Below are positions 55,108 to 62,926 of a stretch of 64,000 nucleotides of DNA, piece by piece (the first letter of the stretch is position 1; each line of letters starts with the position of its first letter). The notes beneath the pieces are model-generated. The model searched no databases and had not been told where the DNA came from. It saw only the letters and a program-made list of their open reading frames with translations. Where the stretch lies: positions 806,001 to 870,000 of the forward strand of contig NZ_LT629739.1 of assembly GCF_900105045.1 (NCBI RefSeq). Reading direction: 5' to 3'. Origin of the DNA: Brevibacterium picturae. Its GTDB lineage: Bacteria; Actinomycetota; Actinomycetes; Actinomycetales; Brevibacteriaceae. A program made the translations under genes and the position numbers.

Positions 55108-55188
55108 CGCGTGAGCCGCAGGCCGTCGCGGTCCCTCGTGAGCCACAGTCCGATGCGGCCCCTCGTGAGCCACAGTCCGTTGTGACCT
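55108..55188. repeat. 27-bp tandem repeat, three copies
   Basis: Units start at 55108, 55135 and 55162, with GTGAGCC at 55111, 55138 and 55165; copies two and three differ at few bases, copy one at more. They fill most of the 158-base divergent spacer between dnaX and the DUF1707 gene. Confidence 0.85.
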
Positions 55189-55216
55189 GCAGTGTGAATC
55201 GGGCACGATAGAGACC

Positions 55217-55885
55217 ATGAGCCACTCCACCCCCGATTCCCCCGGCAACGACCCCGCAGAGAACGACCCTGCGACGACCTTCCGCATCGGACATAAAGAA
55301 CGCGATGAAGCAATCGAAGTCCTGCGCGAGGCCGTCGGCGACGGACGAATCACGGTCGAGGAGCTCGACGAGCGAATGGAGCAAGTCCAGGCTGCCCGCT
55401 TCCCGATCGACCTCGATGGGGTCCTCTCCGACCTCACCGTCAATCTGCCCTCCGATCGGTTCCGGCCCGGGGCCGCGCTCACAGGCTCGAATCCGGCGGG
55501 TCAGGACCTCGCAGGGAGTGAGCCGCTCGTCATCAAGGCCGGGTGGGAAACCGAGGTCCGCCGTGCCAAATGGCAGGTTCCTCCCTACATTCGCTGCGAA
55601 CCGTCGATGTCGAACATCGAACTGAACTTCCTCGAGGTCGACACCGATCTCGGGGTCATCGATGTCGAAGTCGTCGCGGGCATGGGGTCTGTGGTCGTCG
55701 TCGTCCCTGCTGACTGGGCCGTCAACACCGACCGCCTGTCCAAATCCTGGGGTTCGGTGAAGTCGGTGGTCAACGCCGTCCCCGAGGGCCGCAAGCCGAC
55801 CATCCGAGTCAGCGGCTCGATCGGCATGGGTTCCTTCCGTGCGCGATTCGCGAACTTCCTCGACCGGCGTCGAATGGCGAAATGA
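55217..55885 (+). CDS. DUF1707 (SHOCT-like) protein with LiaF-like C-terminal domain
   Basis: A 222-residue protein. Residues 22-75 are DUF1707: FRIGHKERDEAIEVLREAVGDGRITVEELDERMEQVQAA, a helical domain found in actinobacteria. Residues 125-215 form a beta-rich domain like the C-terminal part of LiaF/DUF2154 envelope-stress proteins (repeated G-x-V-V-V-V and I-x-V-x-G-S-x-G-M-G patterns). No membrane segment is visible. It may sense or organise an envelope process, by analogy only. It begins the plus-strand operon: the next gene overlaps by ATGATG. Confidence 0.8.
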   Translation: MSHSTPDSPGNDPAENDPATTFRIGHKERDEAIEVLREAVGDGRITVEELDERMEQVQAARFPIDLDGVLSDLTVNLPSDRFRPGAALTGSNPAGQDLAGSEPLVIKAGWETEVRRAKWQVPPYIRCEPSMSNIELNFLEVDTDLGVIDVEVVAGMGSVVVVVPADWAVNTDRLSKSWGSVKSVVNAVPEGRKPTIRVSGSIGMGSFRARFANFLDRRRMAK

Positions 55886-56085
55886 TGGAACCTGGTCTCG
55901 GCGCCGTCATCTTCCTCACCCTGACCATCGTCGTGGTCTTCAGTGCAGGGGCTTTCCTCGTCTACCGGGTGATGAATCGCCCGGGTGCGCACATCGGCTC
56001 CCGCCTGCCCAAAACCGATCCCACCGCCGAGGCGGGGCCTGAGGATGACCCCGATCCGACGTCCGGACCGCGGCAGGACGAGTAG
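55882..56085 (+). CDS. Small membrane protein
   Basis: A 67-residue protein with one membrane segment (about 6-29) and a hydrophilic acidic, Pro/Asp-rich tail. It overlaps the end of the DUF1707 gene by four bases and shares its strand. The family is not recognised; it may be a partner or anchor for the DUF1707 protein. A second ATG at 55885 could be the real start, shifting it by one residue. Confidence 0.55.
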   Translation: MMEPGLGAVIFLTLTIVVVFSAGAFLVYRVMNRPGAHIGSRLPKTDPTAEAGPEDDPDPTSGPRQDE

Positions 56086-56152
56086 ACACCGCCAGGACGA
56101 AGACACCGCCGGCATCCTTGAAATCCATGTCGGCCCATGGTCGACTCGTGTC

Positions 56153-57163
56153 ATGGTCGATGTCCAGATCACACGGATCGAGCCCGACGATGTCGCTGGG
56201 CTTTCGCGGTGGCACGCACTCATGCGTGAGGCCTATACCGCCGACCGCACCGCCGCCTGGTGGCAGAGTCTCGAGTCCACCCTGACTCAGTTCGCCCATC
56301 CGCGATCCGACAAGCAGGACATCGCACTTCTGGCCCACCTCGGCGAGGAATGCATCGGCGGCGCCGAAATCAACATCGTCACCGATGCTCCGGCCGATGT
56401 CGAGGTGGGGGTTCTGCCGACCCACCGACGCCGAGGACACGGGACGTCGATCGCCGGAGTCGTCGAGGATCTGCTGCGGGGGCAGACCGAGATCGTGCAG
56501 ACCGAGACCTACTGCCGGGAAGGCGTCGCCTTCGCCGAAGCCCAGGGTCTGAGCATCGGCAACCAGGAGGATCGTCTCCTGCTCGACCTGCCGACCTATC
56601 TGCGTGACGATGCGAACCGCTACAAGAGTCCCGACGCGAAGTCGAGGCTGAGCACAGCTCCCGACCCGGCCATGTCGATCACCTCGTGGATCGGCGGCTG
56701 CCCGGACGAGGCTGTCGAGGATTGGGCACGGCTGCGCCGGCAGATGGATGAGGACGTCCCCGTCGGCGACCTCACCCGAACTCTCAAGCATGTCGGTGCG
56801 AGCGCCATCCGCACCCATGAGGAGCGGATGGCGGATCAGGGCTGGATCCTCGTCAGTTCGATCGCCCACGTCAACGATGTCCCCGCCGGCTACACGGAGA
56901 TCATGGTCTCCGGCCACGAACCCGACATCATCATCCAGGAGGACACCCTGGTTGAACGCGCATATCGCGGCCGCGGCATCGGGCGCGGACTCAAAGTTGC
57001 GAACATGCGCCAGCTCCACGGAATCCCGGACGCCGCCCAAGCCTCGTGGATCCAGACCTACACGGCCAAGAACAACGGTCCCATGTACGCACTCAACCAG
57101 GATCTCGGCTACTTCACCGCAGACACGATGACCGCACTCGAAGGACGTTTCGACTACAGTTGA
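56153..57163 (+). CDS. Double GNAT acetyltransferase (mycothiol-synthase-like fold)
   Basis: A 336-residue protein made of two GNAT domains. The first has VEVGVLPTHRRRGHGTSIAG (about 85-105); the second has EDTLVERAYRGRGIGRGLKVAN (about 265-285) and WIQTYTAKNNGPMYALNQDLGY near the end. This layout resembles MshD (mycothiol synthase) and other actinobacterial double GNATs, but the substrate is not evident. The ATG used has no good ribosome site, yet an earlier in-frame start is not supported. It lies 67 bases after the small membrane gene. Confidence 0.82.
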   Translation: MVDVQITRIEPDDVAGLSRWHALMREAYTADRTAAWWQSLESTLTQFAHPRSDKQDIALLAHLGEECIGGAEINIVTDAPADVEVGVLPTHRRRGHGTSIAGVVEDLLRGQTEIVQTETYCREGVAFAEAQGLSIGNQEDRLLLDLPTYLRDDANRYKSPDAKSRLSTAPDPAMSITSWIGGCPDEAVEDWARLRRQMDEDVPVGDLTRTLKHVGASAIRTHEERMADQGWILVSSIAHVNDVPAGYTEIMVSGHEPDIIIQEDTLVERAYRGRGIGRGLKVANMRQLHGIPDAAQASWIQTYTAKNNGPMYALNQDLGYFTADTMTALEGRFDYS

Positions 57164-57201
57164 CGGTGACAGTTCCGGCTACCGAAGTGAAGCAGGCACC
57201 C

Positions 57202-57813
57202 GTGTCCAACATCCTAATCATCGCCCTGGTGTTCATCGTCGTCGTGCTCATCACGGTGATCATCGTCCGCAGGCGCGCGGCAAAAGCCCGCGAAGCTCAA
57301 GAGCACCAGGCTCCCGCCCAACCGCGGGACCCCTTCGCCCCGGAGCGAAACACCGGCGGAGACCCAGAGGCGATCAAGGCCGGGGACCTGCTCGAATTCG
57401 GCAATGAGAAATTCTTCGTCCGCGGCACCCTGCGCATCTCCGAGGGCGGCTACGACTGGGCCGAGCACTTCTTCCAGGCCGACCAGTCCGCCACCCGCCT
57501 GTGGCTGACCGTCGAAAAGGACCCCGACCTACAGGTCTCGCGCTGGAGTGACCGTCCCGAACTCGACATCGAACCAAAGTCCAAGACCATCACCATCGAG
57601 GGCACCGAGTACAAACTCGTCGAACACGGCACCGCCTCCTACCGCGCCGAGGGCACCACCGGTCTGAACGAGAAGGGCGGCGTCGACTACGTCGACTACG
57701 AGTCCGATGACGGCAAGTTGCTGGCCTTCGAACGCTTCGACCACGGCCGTTGGGAAGTGAGCACCGGCGAATCGATTCCAGTCGGTTCCTTCACCATCTA
57801 TTCGGGCAGCTGA
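57202..57813 (+). CDS. DUF4178 domain protein with N-terminal anchor
   Basis: A 203-residue protein. An N-terminal membrane segment VSNILIIALVFIVVVLITVII (residues 1-21) is followed by a basic stretch and then DUF4178: about residues 58-200, with IKAGDLLEFGNEKFFVRGTLRISEGGYDWAEHFF and a tail ending in FERFDHGRWEVSTGE. DUF4178 proteins are found in operons with DUF350 and SpeE-like enzymes; no activity is known. The GTG start is preceded by CAGG; alternatives are GTG at 57187 or 57166 and TTG at 57160. Overlaps the next gene (TGATG). Confidence 0.82.
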   Translation: MSNILIIALVFIVVVLITVIIVRRRAAKAREAQEHQAPAQPRDPFAPERNTGGDPEAIKAGDLLEFGNEKFFVRGTLRISEGGYDWAEHFFQADQSATRLWLTVEKDPDLQVSRWSDRPELDIEPKSKTITIEGTEYKLVEHGTASYRAEGTTGLNEKGGVDYVDYESDDGKLLAFERFDHGRWEVSTGESIPVGSFTIYSGS

Positions 57814-58376
57814 TGACACTCACTCCCCCATTGACGCAGCCGGTGACAGCCGACGTGGTGTATACCGATACGTCTGCCCAGGAGCTGAGCTTCAGCCTCG
57901 ACCACGGCCGCATCACCCCTCTGGCCTCGACGATCGTAGATCTGCCGGCACCGAACGGACAGGCTCGTACGTGTCTCGAACTCCACGTCATCGGCTCCTC
58001 CCACCAGGTGATCCTGAGCGAGAACGACACTGATGCGTTCATCGAAACCTTCGCCTGCCTCGGCGCGGATGAGCGTCCCGGTTGGGGCACGACCCGCACC
58101 ACCGACGGAACCTGGCCAAGTTTCACCCGACATCGGTTCCGGTGTGAGCTGACAGACGTCGCGGGCAGCTTCACCGATGCCGCCGCCGAGGTGGTGCGAG
58201 CCTCCAGTGCTCATGATCATCATCTCGTCGTCGACTTCCCCGGCGAGCCGGGCGCGCTCACGGCACTGGCGCTGACCCGGAGCGATCCGGAACAGGTCTC
58301 CTGGCAGACCTGGCACTGCTATCCGCAGCACCGACAGATCGTGCACAGCCACAGTGAGCTGAGGAGGACTTCATGA
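57813..58376 (+). CDS. DUF2617 protein
   Basis: A 187-residue soluble protein. It matches the DUF2617 pattern: VYTDTSAQELSFSLDH, LELHVIGSSHQVIL, a middle RHRFRCELTDVAGSF and a C-terminal QTWHCYPQHRQIVHSHSEL, with conserved His and Trp. The Rv2598-Rv2601-type operon carries such small proteins between DUF4178 and DUF350. Its ATG overlaps the previous stop and its stop overlaps the next start, so it is expressed with its neighbours. Function unknown. Confidence 0.82.
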   Translation: MTLTPPLTQPVTADVVYTDTSAQELSFSLDHGRITPLASTIVDLPAPNGQARTCLELHVIGSSHQVILSENDTDAFIETFACLGADERPGWGTTRTTDGTWPSFTRHRFRCELTDVAGSFTDAAAEVVRASSAHDHHLVVDFPGEPGALTALALTRSDPEQVSWQTWHCYPQHRQIVHSHSELRRTS

Positions 58377-58744
58377 GCCACGACCCCAACGTCTCCATGG
58401 GCGGAGGCTCCTTCAACTTCGATGCCGAGAACGGGAGAGGCGCCGGCGGAGGGCGCGGCCCCGGTGGCGGAGGGCGCGGTCCCGGTGGCGGCAATGACCC
58501 CTCGAACAATGGTCAGGGCTCCCAGAAGAGGGGCTGCGGCTGCGGCACCATCATCGCGCTGGTCGTCATCGTCTTGCTCCTCGGCGGCATCATGAATGGC
58601 TGCACGGACGATTCGGACGGCTCCGGCGGCGGGGGCGGCGGGTTCTTCTTCCTGCCCTTCTTCGGCGGCAGCTCCAGCAGCTCGGGCACGAACTACGGCG
58701 ATGGCTCGGGATTCCGCGGCGGCGGACCCGGCACCGGCAAGTGA
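58373..58744 (+). CDS. Gly-rich single-pass membrane protein (DUF4247-like position)
   Basis: A 123-residue protein. Residues 9-50 are Gly/Arg/Asn/Pro-rich repeats (GGRGPGGG units), 53-72 are a GCGCG followed by a membrane helix, then GCTDDSDG and a second glycine/phenylalanine-rich part, FFFLPFFGG. In related actinobacterial operons a DUF4247 lipoprotein-like gene occupies this spot; the C-G-C pattern is consistent but I cannot confirm homology. It overlaps the DUF2617 stop (ATGA) and lies 38 bases before DUF350. Confidence 0.65.
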   Translation: MSHDPNVSMGGGSFNFDAENGRGAGGGRGPGGGGRGPGGGNDPSNNGQGSQKRGCGCGTIIALVVIVLLLGGIMNGCTDDSDGSGGGGGGFFFLPFFGGSSSSSGTNYGDGSGFRGGGPGTGK

Positions 58745-58782
58745 CAGCACCCACGACACCAACAGCACTCTGAAAGGCAATC

Positions 58783-59208
58783 ATGTTCGCAGACCTCATC
58801 CTCGAGATTGGGATCGTCCTCTCCTACGCTGTGAGCGGCCTCGCGCTCATGCTCATCGGCTACTTCGTCGTCGACCTCCTCACCCCCGGAAAGCTCCACG
58901 TCATCCTGTGGCAGGAGAAGTCGAAGAATGCCGCGATCCTCGTAGCCTCCGACCTCCTGGGTGTGGCGATCATCGTCATCGCCGCGATTCGGGCCAGCGC
59001 GGATGACTTCGTCTTCGGGATCATCTCCACACTCGTCTTCGGCATCGTCGGCATCATCCTCATGGCGCTGAGCTTCCTGCTCATCGACGCCTTCACACCC
59101 GGCAAGCTCGGCGACATGATCACACCCGATTCGTTCCACCCCGAAGTCTGGGTCAATGCCTCCGCTCACGTGGGCATCGCGGGCATCATGGCCGCAGCAC
59201 TCCTTTGA
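58783..59208 (+). CDS. DUF350 membrane protein
   Basis: A 141-residue protein with four membrane helices in two similar halves (about 6-30, 48-68, 75-98, 122-140). The halves share a GYFVVDLLTPGKL / LLIDAFTPGKL motif, the DUF350 internal repeat in which a D-TPGKL hairpin follows a helix. DUF350 proteins accompany SpeE-like enzymes and are suggested to be small channels or transporters; the substrate is open. The stop overlaps the TTG start of the SpeE-like gene. Confidence 0.85.
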   Translation: MFADLILEIGIVLSYAVSGLALMLIGYFVVDLLTPGKLHVILWQEKSKNAAILVASDLLGVAIIVIAAIRASADDFVFGIISTLVFGIVGIILMALSFLLIDAFTPGKLGDMITPDSFHPEVWVNASAHVGIAGIMAAALL

Positions 59209-60821
59209 GCCAACAGACCGACCCTGGTGACGCCCGTCCCCGGCCGATCACACTGCCGCTGAAGCCGGGGCCCGCACGGTTCTTCGTGCTCCTGGCCGTC
59301 TTCATCTGTGCCAGCTGCGGCATGGTCTACGAGCTCGCGCTCGTTGCGCTCGGCTCCTACCTCCTCGGCGACACGATCGTCCAGGCCTCCATCGTGCTCT
59401 CGGTGATGGTCTTCGCAATGGGCGTCGGTTCACTAGCCACGAAGCGCCTGACAAAGTTCGCCGCCGTCGCCTTCGCCCTCATCGAGGCCGCACTGGGCAT
59501 CATCGGCGGGCTCTCGGTCATCCTGCTCTACCTGGCCTTCGCCTTCGCCGATGTCTACACGATCGCGATGGTCGTCCTCGCCTTCGTCATCGGGGTCCTC
59601 ATCGGCGCGGAGATCCCTCTGCTCATGGAGCTCGTCCAGCGCATCCGCGCGCAGAAGGCCTCGAGCGCCGTCGCCGATCTCTTCGCCGCAGACTATGTCG
59701 GAGGGCTGGTCGGCGGTCTCGCCTTCCCCTTCATCCTGCTCCCCGTCTTCGGCCTGCCCCGCGGTGCCCTGGCAGTGGGCATCACGAACACCGTCGTGGG
59801 CATCCTCATCGTCCTCTGGCTCTTCCGCGCCGAGATCGGGACCCGGGCAAAGGTCATCCTGGCAGGACTGTTGGTCGTCATCGTCGGCGGCCTCACCGTG
59901 GTCTGGGTCTACACCGACGACATCGAGATGACCACCCGCCAGCGCCTCTACCGGGACCCGATCGTCTATTCTCAGCGCACGGACTATCAGGAGATCGTGC
60001 TCACCGAGTCACAGAAGACCGGGGACACGAGGCTCTACCTCAACGGGGACCTGCAGTTCGCCTCGGCGGACGAATACCGCTATCACGAGTCCCTCGTGCA
60101 CCCGCTCATGAATGGACCGAAGAAGAACGTCCTCGTCCTCGGCGGCGGGGACGGTCTGGCGGTGCGTGAGATCCTCAAGTACCCCGACGTCGAATCGATC
60201 ACGCTCGTCGACCTCGACCCGCGTGTCCTCGAGCTCGCGAAGAACTCTGAGCACTTCACTGACTTCAACGACGATGCGCTCGACGATCCTCGAGTCACGA
60301 CTATCGCAGCCGATGCGTTCACCTGGCTGCGGGAGGCGAAGCACACCGCCTATGACGCCGTCATCGCCGACCTGCCCGACCCTGACGATGTGGCCACCTC
60401 GAAGCTCTACAGCATCGAGTTCTACGGCCTGATCAAGCAGGTGATGTCTCCCGAGGCCCGCCTCGTCGTTCAGGCCGGTTCCCCGTACTTCGCCCCGGAG
60501 GCATACTGGGGCATCGGGGAGGCCGTCGCCGAGGCCGGTCTGTCCACCACGCCCTATCACGTCGATGTCCCCAGCTTCGGTGACTGGGGCTACTTCCTCG
60601 CCGATGCCTCCGGACACGGCGGGGCCAGCGGACAGGGTCCGGACGTGACGATCCCTCGGGATGCTCCCGAGGGATTGAAATTCGCCACCGCCGAGGTGCT
60701 CGCCGCCTCCACGACTTTTCCTCCCGACCGTGATCGGGCCTCCGTGGGTGACGTCGAGGCCTCTACTCTGCTTCACCCCCGTGTGCTCAATCAGGAGCGC
60801 GGAGCCTGGGTCGGCTACTGA
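59205..60821 (+). CDS. speE: Membrane-bound polyamine aminopropyltransferase (SpeE-like)
   Basis: A 538-residue fusion of a membrane domain (about residues 27-238, seven helices) and a spermidine-synthase domain (about 245-500). The enzyme half has YSQRTDYQEIV, LNGDLQFASADEYRYHESLVHPL, GGGDGLAVREIL (313-324, decarboxy-SAM loop), LVDLDPRVLELA, and DAVIADLPDPDD with the catalytic Asp. Unlike soluble SpeE (about 290 residues) the membrane half is a transporter-like bundle. It could make and export, or modify, a polyamine or related aminopropyl product. The TTG start overlaps the DUF350 stop. Mycobacterial Rv2601 has the same architecture. Confidence 0.88.
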   Translation: MSQQTDPGDARPRPITLPLKPGPARFFVLLAVFICASCGMVYELALVALGSYLLGDTIVQASIVLSVMVFAMGVGSLATKRLTKFAAVAFALIEAALGIIGGLSVILLYLAFAFADVYTIAMVVLAFVIGVLIGAEIPLLMELVQRIRAQKASSAVADLFAADYVGGLVGGLAFPFILLPVFGLPRGALAVGITNTVVGILIVLWLFRAEIGTRAKVILAGLLVVIVGGLTVVWVYTDDIEMTTRQRLYRDPIVYSQRTDYQEIVLTESQKTGDTRLYLNGDLQFASADEYRYHESLVHPLMNGPKKNVLVLGGGDGLAVREILKYPDVESITLVDLDPRVLELAKNSEHFTDFNDDALDDPRVTTIAADAFTWLREAKHTAYDAVIADLPDPDDVATSKLYSIEFYGLIKQVMSPEARLVVQAGSPYFAPEAYWGIGEAVAEAGLSTTPYHVDVPSFGDWGYFLADASGHGGASGQGPDVTIPRDAPEGLKFATAEVLAASTTFPPDRDRASVGDVEASTLLHPRVLNQERGAWVGY

Positions 60822-60842
60822 GTTCCTCAGCTCTTCTGACCC

Positions 60843-61244
60843 TCAGGCTCCGAGGAGTCCGGCGAGTCCGGCGAAGCCGGCAATCGACAGGCCGAGCAGG
60901 CCGCCGAGTGCCGCCAGCGAGATGAAGACGATGCCGAGGATGAAGCCCCACTTGCCCATCTCATTGTCGGCGAAGCCGGCACCCCGTGAGTTCTTGCGCG
61001 CCATGTGGCCGGTGATGATGCCGACGATGGGCCCGATGACGTTGAAGCCGAGGAACGTCGAGAGAGTCGCGACCAGGGAGATGATTCCCAGGACCTTGCC
61101 CGGATCCTCCTCGGCCCGCGCACGGTATGACTGCGGCGGCTGGGCTCCGGTGCTGTAACTCTGGTTCGGGTCGTAGTAGCCGGTGTTCGCGGTGTAGCCG
61201 TTGTTCGATGTGTATTCGGTGTTGGGTGTGTAGTTCGGGTCCAT
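60843..61244 (-). CDS. DUF4190 membrane protein
   Basis: A 133-residue protein. The N-terminal 45 residues are Asn/Tyr/Thr/Gln-rich with YT-NTEYTSNNGYTANTGYY repeats, followed by two membrane hairpins (about 52-78, 97-130) with the DUF4190 motif GIISLVATLSTFLGFNVIGPIVGIITGHMA. Function unknown. It lies convergent to the operon ending at 60821 with only 21 bases between stops. Confidence 0.82.
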   Translation of the reverse strand: MDPNYTPNTEYTSNNGYTANTGYYDPNQSYSTGAQPPQSYRARAEEDPGKVLGIISLVATLSTFLGFNVIGPIVGIITGHMARKNSRGAGFADNEMGKWGFILGIVFISLAALGGLLGLSIAGFAGLAGLLGA

Positions 61245-61331
61245 GATTCTGCCTCTGCTCGTCTCTGTGCTGTTGGTACCAGCCTAGGAACTCTGCGCGG
61301 CGGAGTGAATGATATAAACCGTTGCGCTCCT

Positions 61332-61347
61332 CGGGGGTTTTCCCCCG
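61332..61347 (-). terminator. GC-rich hairpin between DUF4190 and TIGR03085 genes
   Basis: CGGGGG-TTTT-CCCCCG forms a compact six-bp hairpin 24 bases past the TIGR03085 stop on the minus strand. It could end the sirtuin/TIGR03085 transcript, but no T-tract follows on that strand. Confidence 0.35.
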
Positions 61348-61370
61348 TTTCGCCTGTTGGAGCAGTCGTT

Positions 61371-61958
61371 TCACTTCACGTCGACGAGGGCACGCCGCTC
61401 GCGACCCATGAGGTAGAGCAGGATCTCCACGGGTTCACCGGTGACGGTGACTGTGCTGCCACTGCCTTGTCCACCCGCGCCGCGTTGTCCGAAACCGGGG
61501 CTGTTGATCTCCACACGTCCCTCGACCTTGGCCGCGAAGGGCAGGAGCGCGGTTCGGCACGCTGCCCACACCGCACGATTCTCGGCCTGGGAGAGGCGGC
61601 GTGGGATCCACTCGATCTCCGCGCGTCGGATGTCCTCATGGTGGACGAGATATTCGGCGGTGTTCATCACGGATTCGACACCGGGCCACCCACCCGGGGT
61701 CCACCTCGGCGGGGATGCCACCAGACCCAGCAGACGCGAATACGGCATCGAGGCATACGCCTGCTCCTGGTCCTCGCGCTTGCCCTCGAACTTCGGCACG
61801 AAGATGCCGAGGGCGGCAACCGGGTGACGTTCTCGGATGACGAGGTGCGTGGCCAGGTCACGTGTCGTCCAGCCTTCACACAGAGTCGGGGCATCTTCAC
61901 CGGCTCTGCGTGCTGCATCGACGAGGCGGAGGCGTTCGGTTCGTGCAAGATTGGTCAT
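61371..61958 (-). CDS. TIGR03085-family protein (DinB/MDMPI-like fold)
   Basis: A 195-residue protein of the TIGR03085 group: AEDAPTLCEGWTTRDLATHLVIRERHPVAAL, a middle NTAEYLVHHEDIRRA with metal-type His-His, and LMGRERRALVD at the end. The fold is the mycothiol-dependent maleylpyruvate isomerase/DinB bundle, in which three His bind zinc. Members may use mycothiol or related thiols; the actual reaction is unknown. Its ATG overlaps the sirtuin stop by ATGA, so the two are co-expressed. Confidence 0.86.
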   Translation of the reverse strand: MTNLARTERLRLVDAARRAGEDAPTLCEGWTTRDLATHLVIRERHPVAALGIFVPKFEGKREDQEQAYASMPYSRLLGLVASPPRWTPGGWPGVESVMNTAEYLVHHEDIRRAEIEWIPRRLSQAENRAVWAACRTALLPFAAKVEGRVEINSPGFGQRGAGGQGSGSTVTVTGEPVEILLYLMGRERRALVDVK

Positions 61959-62884
61959 GCCTGAAGCTTGTCATCATCGCCTTGGATTCCTCTGAGTGCC
62001 CAGTCCTGCACGAAATCGGCAACGCGGGAGATCGAGCGGTAGTCGGCGAGCTCATCGCCCCTGGTGGGACCGTCGGTGACGATGACGACCGGCTTCGACT
62101 CCTTCGCGGCCGCCCGGACGAATCGCAGCCCGGAAAGCACCGCGAGTGAGGATCCGAGCACGACGATTCCGCTCGCCTCATCGCAGATGCGATTCGCGTC
62201 CTGCAGCCGTGCCGGCGGCACGGAGTCACCGAAGTACACGACGTCTGGCTTGAGCAATCCGCCGCAGCGGGGGCAATCGGTCACGACGAAGTCCGCCGTC
62301 TCCTCCAGATCCACGTCACCGTCGGGCGCCGTCTCGACATCGATCGGGTCGATTCCCACGAGTTTCGCGAAGTCGGGGTTGAGCTCACTGAGTCTGGTCT
62401 GGACCCAGTCGCGGTCGAACATGTGCCCCTGGTCAAGGCAGATGACGCGATCAAGGCTGCCGTGCAGGTCGATGACCGGGCTGTCGCTGCCCATCTGCCT
62501 CGCCGCGGCCTGGTGGAGTCCGTCGACGTTCTGCGTGACGATTCCGGCAACGGGCAGCGCCGCGAGTCCCAGATGGCCCGCGTTCGGACGCGCTGAGCGC
62601 ATGCGCGGCCAGCCCACCCAGGAGCGCGCCCAGTAGCGGGCCCGCTGATCGGGGTGGGACAGGAAGGTCTGGATCGTCATCGGCTGCCGTGGCACTGCGT
62701 CGGGCCCCCGATAGTCGGGAACTCCCGAGTCCGTGCTCATCCCGGCCCCGGTCAGCACCGCCCACCCGGAGGTGTCAACTCCCACGGTCCCGTCAGCGCC
62801 GGTGAGCACGTCGATGATCTCCTCATCACTGTGGCTGGCCGCGGGCCGCGTCCGGCCTCGAAGCGGATCAAAGATGACTGCCAC
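61955..62884 (-). CDS. Sir2-family NAD-dependent protein deacylase, altered zinc site
   Basis: A 309-residue sirtuin of the class II/SIRT4 type. The GTG start has a very good GGGAGGA ribosome site and replaces a longer frame without one. Motifs: GAGMSTDSGVPDYRG (47-60), TQNVDGLH (117-124), catalytic H141 in DLHGSLDRV, VVYFGDSVP, and GSSLAVLSGLRF. Three Cys of the expected four at the zinc site are seen (C149, C204, C207); the second is replaced by Gln (CLDQ instead of CLDC). Deacylation of proteins such as acetyl-CoA synthetase is a family role. It overlaps the TIGR03085 gene. Confidence 0.9.
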   Translation of the reverse strand: MAVIFDPLRGRTRPAASHSDEEIIDVLTGADGTVGVDTSGWAVLTGAGMSTDSGVPDYRGPDAVPRQPMTIQTFLSHPDQRARYWARSWVGWPRMRSARPNAGHLGLAALPVAGIVTQNVDGLHQAAARQMGSDSPVIDLHGSLDRVICLDQGHMFDRDWVQTRLSELNPDFAKLVGIDPIDVETAPDGDVDLEETADFVVTDCPRCGGLLKPDVVYFGDSVPPARLQDANRICDEASGIVVLGSSLAVLSGLRFVRAAAKESKPVVIVTDGPTRGDELADYRSISRVADFVQDWALRGIQGDDDKLQA

Positions 62885-62926
62885 GAATCCTCCCTCGTCG
62901 AACTGCTGCAGGGTTAGTCTGGTCCC

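Noticed and set aside
55108..55188. Possible CRISPR array
   Set aside because: The 27-base units are contiguous with no spacers between them and no cas genes are near.
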